Origin: an uncultured Lachnospiraceae bacterium
GTDB lineage: Bacteria; Bacillota; Clostridia; Lachnospirales; Lachnospiraceae
NCBI GenBank assembly: GCA_946413945.1
Contig: CAMKMR010000028.1
Span: forward strand, 1-11,361
Length of the DNA stretch: 11,361 nucleotides
Direction: 5' to 3'
The notes beneath the pieces are model-generated. The model did no database searches. It had not been told where the DNA came from and saw only the letters and a program-made list of their open reading frames with translations. Positions 7,004 to 11,361 of the stretch are shown here, one piece after another; the first letter of the stretch is position 1; the number at the start of each line of letters is the position of its first letter. The position numbers and the translations under genes are program-made.

Positions 7004-7041
7004 AAAAAATGGATGCCCAAAATTTCAGGCATCCATTTTTT
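7004..7041 (-). terminator. Intrinsic terminator of the upstream kinase/regulator operon
   Basis: A perfect 14-bp stem (AAAAAATGGATGCC at 7004-7017 with its complement at 7028-7041) encloses a 10-base loop. On the minus strand it ends in six Ts. It lies 178 bp beyond the regulator stop, so it closes a long 3' untranslated region that includes the 38-bp repeats. Confidence 0.88.
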
Positions 7042-7051
7042 CGTTTTTTTT

Positions 7052-7203
7052 CGCATGGTCATTCACTGTCCGAATCTATCATGTTTCTTCACATGTCCAT
7101 TCACTGTCCGAATCTATCATGGTTCTTCGCATGATCATTCGCTGTTCGAATCTATCATGGTTCTTCACATGTCCATTCACCATTTGTATTTATCATGTTC
7201 TTT
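7052..7203. repeat. Four tandem 38-bp palindromic repeats
   Basis: Units lie at 7052-7089, 7090-7127, 7128-7165 and 7166-7203 with no spacers. Units 1 and 3 match unit 2 at 34 and 33 of 38 positions; unit 4, nearest the gene, is decayed at about 29 of 38. In the three better units an ATTC...CGAAT inverted motif sits inside flanking CATG palindromes. In unit 3 the arms are extended to ATTCG/CGAAT and CATGAT/ATCATG, a well-formed hairpin. The period is not a multiple of three and stops interrupt every frame, so a protein repeat is unlikely. The array lies in the 3' untranslated region of the regulator gene, before its terminator, and about 300-450 bp upstream of the binding-protein start. Confidence 0.85.
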
Positions 7204-7218
7204 TTATATCATAAAATC

Positions 7219-8601
7219 TCAGAATTCATCCTTCTGCATATTCTTTCTATATTCAGTAGGGCTTACTCCATATTCTAATCTAAAAAGTTTTAAGAAATGT
7301 TTATAATTATCATAACCAACGGTTCTTGCTATATCAATCACCTTATCATCTGTTGAAGAAAGCAGATTGAGCGCTTCCTTAAGGCGAATATCCTTTAAGT
7401 AATTGACAAAGTTCATTCCCGTATACTGCTTAAAGGCTATAGAAAAAAGGGTATAATTCATTGATATATAATTTGATACCACTGCCATATTAAGATCACT
7501 TGCATAATTTTCTTTTATATAATCAATAGCAAGCGCAATCTTTTTCTTGGCCGGTTCCATATCATCCTGTTTTTCCCATATTCCATTAAGTCTTAATAAG
7601 AATCTCATGAAATGTTCCCTATAAGAGTCCAGATCTGGATTAACTAAAGGCTCTTCTAATTTCTGTATTCTTTCTTCAATGCCCCTCTCTTCAAAAAGAC
7701 TCTTATATATCCTTGGAATTGTCCTAAGGCAAAGTTCTATCTCTCCCTTAAAATCCTCTGCCGGGATCTCTCCTGATGCTGCCGCATCAAAAAGGATATC
7801 CCACTGATTTATCATTTCTTTCTGCTTATCTGTACCAATAAGCTGAATCCTTCTAGTGCGTGCCGCTTCAGTTAAAAGCTCCAGGTAAGACTCATTTTCA
7901 GAAATGGGTCTTTCATCGTAACAGACATTTCTTCCTATGCAAAAAGCCCTAAGTCTTGCATTCCTTACTTCCTGCAAGGCAATATTAAGTTCATCTTCCG
8001 ACTGATGTATAGCACTTATACCTACGCCTCCCAGTTCAGAAAGATCTACGCTGTCCATATTTTCTTCTCTTATTACATATAAATCTCCGTCAGATGCATC
8101 AGGTAATTTAATAAGATAGTCCTCATCATCAGCATCGATAGGTGCTCCAGGGTAAAGCATTATTGCTCTGTAATTTCCTTTATTTACCGCTGCATTATAA
8201 GCCTCTATTCTGGATTTCTTACTGCCTGCAACAATCTTTTCTTCGATAATTTTAAGTACCTCTGTTATCTTTTGCCGTTCTACCGGCTTAAGTAAATATT
8301 CAAGCACTCCGTTCCTAAGCATCTCCACGGCGTAGCTAAAATCATCGTAACCGCTTATCGCAACAACATATGGCGGATTTTTCATTTCATGGATTCTTTT
8401 AACTAATTCGATCCCATCCATTTTAGGCATTCTTATATCAGTGAACACCGCATCTATCCTGGTATTCTTAAGTATTTCCCAGGCAGCTTCACCATTGTTA
8501 GTTTCGATTATCTCTTCTATTTCAACACCTGATCTCTGTATCATGGTCCTGATGCCTGCACGGATCAGTTTTTCATCTTCAGCTATCAATACTTTTTTCA
8601 T
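7219..8601 (-). CDS. YesN-type response regulator, receiver plus AraC DNA-binding domain (460 aa)
   Basis: This is a transcription factor controlled by the kinase encoded just upstream. Residues 1-122 are a complete receiver: E8/D9, phospho-acceptor D55 in FTDIRMP, S83 in the threonine/serine position and K105 in LLKPVE. Residues 125-350 are a variable linker. Residues about 354-455 are an AraC/XylS pair of helix-turn-helix motifs, the first around 369-402 and the second around 420-453 (IARTVGYDNYKHFLKLF, GVSPTEYRK). The start is ATG at 8601, 23 bp inside the end of the kinase gene; no strong ribosome-binding site is close, so translational coupling is likely. By analogy with YesMN-type pairs, it probably activates sugar-uptake genes, with the neighbouring transport operon the obvious candidate. 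The domain assignment is secure; the target is inferred. Confidence 0.95.
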   Translation of the reverse strand: MKKVLIAEDEKLIRAGIRTMIQRSGVEIEEIIETNNGEAAWEILKNTRIDAVFTDIRMPKMDGIELVKRIHEMKNPPYVVAISGYDDFSYAVEMLRNGVLEYLLKPVERQKITEVLKIIEEKIVAGSKKSRIEAYNAAVNKGNYRAIMLYPGAPIDADDEDYLIKLPDASDGDLYVIREENMDSVDLSELGGVGISAIHQSEDELNIALQEVRNARLRAFCIGRNVCYDERPISENESYLELLTEAARTRRIQLIGTDKQKEMINQWDILFDAAASGEIPAEDFKGEIELCLRTIPRIYKSLFEERGIEERIQKLEEPLVNPDLDSYREHFMRFLLRLNGIWEKQDDMEPAKKKIALAIDYIKENYASDLNMAVVSNYISMNYTLFSIAFKQYTGMNFVNYLKDIRLKEALNLLSSTDDKVIDIARTVGYDNYKHFLKLFRLEYGVSPTEYRKNMQKDEF

Positions 8602-10477
8602 TTTTATAACCCGTCTTTCTTTCTCCCTTTATATATGGAAGTTCAAATGTAACCTTGGTATACTTACCTTCTTCTGAATTGATAGCCATCCCGTATTCTT
8701 TTCCAAAAGAAAGATGGATCCTATCACATACATTCTTCATCCCTATTCCATGCCCCGAGTCATCAGCCTTCTCTTCACCTAAAAGTATCTTAATCTGCTT
8801 CTGAAGTGTTTCATAAGGCATTCCTGCGCCATTATCAGTTATCTCGATCCTGACACTCTTTCTGCCAAACTTATCTTCTTCTCTTACCTTTATATAGATC
8901 GTAGCATCTTCCCCCCTTGGCGCAATACCATGTAAAATGGCATTTTCCACCACGGGCTGAAGTGACATTTTAGGGATTTCCTGATCCAAGAGATGTTCAG
9001 GGATACTGGTTGAAAGTATTACCTTAAAGTCATTCCTTAAATTCATCAAAGCCACATAGTTACTGATGTAATCTAATTCCTCACCCACGGTAACATTTCC
9101 ACTGGTCCATTTCATACTATATCTTAGAAGTTTTCCTAAAGAAGTTATAGAATCAGAAATTACATATTCCTCATCTATCTCTGCAAGCATTTTTATCGAT
9201 TCAAGAACATTATAGATAAAATGGGCATTTATCTGATTCTGTAAAGCTTTAATTCCTGCATTCTTTATAAGAACTTCCTTTTGGACTTTTTCCCTCATAA
9301 GTTCCTCTATCCTGTCAAGCATTCGGTTGAACTGATGAGCCAGTTCTCCCATTTCCGTGGTCTCTCCTATGCCTTCATTTACTCTGACGGAGATATCACC
9401 TTTATTCTCGACATATCGTATCGTATCAATAATCTCATAGAAATCTGTAAGCATTTTTCTTACCACAAGCCTGTCTATTATTACCCAAAAAAGTGCGATA
9501 AAGCCCAGCATTATCACAATAAAAATGATCCTGCTAGTATTTACTTTTTCGATACCGCTTGTAATATCATGAACTCCATAATAAGTTCCACCCAGATCAG
9601 AAATAGGAAGACTATATACCATCAGCATCTTATTTTTAACCTGGATAAGGACAATATCCTTCTGGTATCTGATCCTTTTATTTTCCCTTATGATATCCGC
9701 TATTTCTCCTGCTTCATCCGGCCAGTTTGTACCATGATAAAGGTTTCCATATTCATCATAATAAAAAGCCCAGTCAGTCTTATCTTCATCATCATATAAT
9801 TTAGGGAACATGTCTTCCATTCTCATGGCAGACTCTATATATCCCACTGTTCCATAACTTATTGAACTAAGTCTGTCTACATAAGAGACCAGTCTAACAT
9901 TATCTGATACAGTAAGGCTGTTAAAAACTGAATCTTTATAATCAAAATGCCAGCCGGCAATGTCAGGTTCATTTCCCCAATCTAGGTTTTTTATCCTCTG
10001 ATTTTTATAAAGCACCGACATCATTTCTGTCAGATTATCATTTACACCATAAGCTCTTACAGCATACATAAGAGGGTTATTGGCTGTTATCCTGGTAAGA
10101 GTATTTAAATCCCCTTCATATATTGTTAAAAGTTCTTCTGTCGATAAGCTTTCTCCCTTGGCCGCTCTAAGGAGCAGATTAATAAGGGATTCGTCATTAT
10201 CAAATATCCTTACAGACATATGTATCGAACTTATAGCCTGCATTATGGTGTCATCTGCCGCCCTCTGCTCATACTTCATATGATTGTAGCCTTCTTTTAT
10301 CTTATCGTCCTTCATGTTTTTAAAAAGGATAGCTGAAAGAATTGCTACAAGAATCACCATAAAGATTATTATAACCATGGAAAAACGCGAAGCAAGAGAC
10401 ATATATTTCAGACTGAATCTTCTATTTTTTTTTGCTTCTTCTTTTACTTCTTTTTCCTTTGCTTCTTCTAAAGCCAT
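8579..10477 (-). CDS. YesM-type sensor histidine kinase (632 aa)
   Basis: This is a membrane kinase that should phosphorylate the regulator encoded next. A charged lysine/glutamate-rich cytoplasmic tail (1-30) precedes membrane helix about 33-52. An extracytoplasmic sensor region runs from about 54 to 314, and the second helix is at about 316-336. A HAMP-like linker follows at about 337-395, then the His_kinase box with H419 in QINAHFIYNVLE; alanine replaces the more usual proline before the histidine. The ATPase part has N512 in VVENAILHGI, G1 box DNGAGM at 548-553 and a full G2 box GHGIGMKNV at 575-583. The ATG at 10477 follows the binding-protein stop by one base and the 3' end overlaps the regulator gene, so all three form one operon. 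Ligand unknown; the adjacent binding protein may deliver it. Confidence 0.94.
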   Translation of the reverse strand: MALEEAKEKEVKEEAKKNRRFSLKYMSLASRFSMVIIIFMVILVAILSAILFKNMKDDKIKEGYNHMKYEQRAADDTIMQAISSIHMSVRIFDNDESLINLLLRAAKGESLSTEELLTIYEGDLNTLTRITANNPLMYAVRAYGVNDNLTEMMSVLYKNQRIKNLDWGNEPDIAGWHFDYKDSVFNSLTVSDNVRLVSYVDRLSSISYGTVGYIESAMRMEDMFPKLYDDEDKTDWAFYYDEYGNLYHGTNWPDEAGEIADIIRENKRIRYQKDIVLIQVKNKMLMVYSLPISDLGGTYYGVHDITSGIEKVNTSRIIFIVIMLGFIALFWVIIDRLVVRKMLTDFYEIIDTIRYVENKGDISVRVNEGIGETTEMGELAHQFNRMLDRIEELMREKVQKEVLIKNAGIKALQNQINAHFIYNVLESIKMLAEIDEEYVISDSITSLGKLLRYSMKWTSGNVTVGEELDYISNYVALMNLRNDFKVILSTSIPEHLLDQEIPKMSLQPVVENAILHGIAPRGEDATIYIKVREEDKFGRKSVRIEITDNGAGMPYETLQKQIKILLGEEKADDSGHGIGMKNVCDRIHLSFGKEYGMAINSEEGKYTKVTFELPYIKGERKTGYKNEKSIDS

Positions 10478-10478
10478 A

Positions 10479-11361
10479 TTATTCTTTTATACCAAGCCTT
10501 TCCTTAGCTTCCTTTATCTGCCTTGTAGCTTCTTTTTTTATATCATCCATCCCTAGTTCTATGCTCTTTTTTTCATAGTCTTCTATGATCTTATCAAAGT
10601 CCTCATCTGACTTTGCCAAAAGAAGTTTCTTTAAGGTTTCAGCCCAGAGATTTCTCAGCTTTTCATACTTATGGCCCAGTATCGTATCCTCAGGAATGGA
10701 TATAGCATACTGACCTAAATACTGTGTATATGGATAAGTATATTCTTTCATCTGCAATACCGGCGGTATAGGTTCCTGCTGCCACTTGGCCTGCATGGTA
10801 TTGTTCTGCAGCATCCAATAAGTATCATCCGCCCCATATATCCTGTTATAGGCCTTTCTATCCGTTTCAAGTAATTCCTTTACCTCAGGATAAAGTACAG
10901 GTTTTCCCTCCTTCATCTCGTAGGTTTTTCCCTCTACACCAAGATAGATTATCTTTTGACCTTCCTCGCTCAAAAGGAAATCCATAAATTTTATTGCCTT
11001 TTCAGGATCCTTACAATCTCTAGAAATCAGTGTAACTGTCCAGCCCTGAACAGAAGATGTTGGAAGTACCGGATCACTGCCATTGCTGTTTCTAGGGCCA
11101 TCTACCGCTATATAAATCCTGTCAGGATCTTCTGCATATATTTCCTTTAACTGATCTTCCATATCTATCCACTGATAGAACATGCAGAAATATCTTCCCT
11201 TAAGGATTTTTTCTGCTATCTGTGTTCTTTCATCAACAAAGAGATCCGGTGAAAGATAACCTTCTTCATTTAACTGTCTGAAAACCTTCAGCCAGCTAAG
11301 ATATTCTGGATCAAGGTTTCTGTTATAATATTCTCCATCTTTTTCATATGGCACGCCTAAA
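10479..11361 (-). CDS. LplA/YtcQ-like extracellular solute-binding protein, C-terminal part (5' end outside the window)
   Basis: About 293 residues are visible and the frame stays open to the window edge, so the signal peptide and first lobe are missing. The segment YLGVEGKTYEMKEGKPV is a hallmark of LplA/YtcQ-type binding proteins, which are usually around 500 residues. The part GYLSPDLF and the tryptophan- and tyrosine-rich region around QWIDM also fit an oligosaccharide binder. The C-terminus is a highly charged helix ending ERLGIKE. It ends one base before the kinase start, so it may feed ligand information to that kinase as well as, or instead of, transport. An apparent GTG at 11354 is internal sequence, not a supported start. 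Family confident, ligand unknown. Confidence 0.9.
   Translation of the reverse strand, partial: LGVPYEKDGEYYNRNLDPEYLSWLKVFRQLNEEGYLSPDLFVDERTQIAEKILKGRYFCMFYQWIDMEDQLKEIYAEDPDRIYIAVDGPRNSNGSDPVLPTSSVQGWTVTLISRDCKDPEKAIKFMDFLLSEEGQKIIYLGVEGKTYEMKEGKPVLYPEVKELLETDRKAYNRIYGADDTYWMLQNNTMQAKWQQEPIPPVLQMKEYTYPYTQYLGQYAISIPEDTILGHKYEKLRNLWAETLKKLLLAKSDEDFDKIIEDYEKKSIELGMDDIKKEATRQIKEAKERLGIKE

Noticed and set aside
7052..7203. CRISPR array
   Set aside because: The 38-bp units are directly adjacent with no unique spacers, and no cas genes are present.
6852..7306. Two overlapping plus-strand open frames across the 38-bp repeats
   Set aside because: They run through AT-rich intergenic DNA, a terminator and the tandem repeats and into the regulator gene. 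No ribosome-binding site or family resemblance was seen; the cysteine/histidine-rich pattern merely reflects the repeats.
9281..9799. A 172-codon plus-strand open frame within the kinase gene
   Set aside because: It lies antisense inside the 8579-10477 kinase, whose domains and catalytic motifs are clear. Its translation is low-complexity and hydrophobic/basic with no recognisable domain.
11352..11354. GTG as the start of the LplA-like binding protein
   Set aside because: The frame remains open to the window edge, and the visible part begins mid-domain without a signal peptide, so this codon is internal valine.

Overview
The window looks like an accessory sugar-uptake and sensing locus from an AT-rich Firmicute, most likely Lachnospiraceae (Butyrivibrio/Pseudobutyrivibrio/Roseburia type). 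The reasons are the low GC content, strong AGGAGG ribosome-binding sites, a lipobox lipoprotein, YesM/YesN-type two-component pairs, and binding-protein-dependent (CUT1) transporters without a local ATPase. The genus is inferred from style; no taxonomic marker gene is present. All eight genes lie on the minus strand, so transcription runs from high to low coordinates.

In transcription order, block 1 (about 11361-7004) holds the C-terminal part of an LplA/YtcQ-like solute-binding protein, a YesM-type histidine kinase one base later, and a full-length YesN-type response regulator (receiver plus AraC helix-turn-helix) overlapping the kinase by 23 bp. Its 3' untranslated region carries four tandem 38-bp palindromic repeats and ends at a strong intrinsic terminator (7004-7041). 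Block 2 (about 6856-3402) has a candidate promoter, a CUT1 sugar-binding lipoprotein, an intercistronic stem-loop/attenuator-like element, and two overlapping permease genes (MalF-like, MalG-like). It ends at a terminator at 3402-3440. Block 3 (about 3400-5) begins with a GC-rich REP-like repeat cluster, then an AT-rich control region with a good promoter, direct repeats and an inverted repeat. A second kinase/regulator pair follows, both genes starting with TTG. The second regulator stops at residue 382, where the AraC DNA-binding domain would be expected.

The likely logic is that the lipoprotein captures an oligosaccharide and the two permeases import it, powered by an ATPase encoded elsewhere (MsmX/MsmK type). 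Two membrane kinases with large extracytoplasmic sensor regions flank the transporter. One is linked to an extra binding protein, suggesting a binding protein-kinase-regulator sensory module. The substrate cannot be read from the sequence, and no glycoside hydrolase lies inside the window.

The points most worth a second look are the regulator without an output domain, the 4 x 38-bp palindromic repeats, the REP-like element, the direct repeat overlapping the -35 box of the second kinase gene, and the competing stem-loops between the binding-protein and permease genes. No clearly new enzymatic or defence system was seen.
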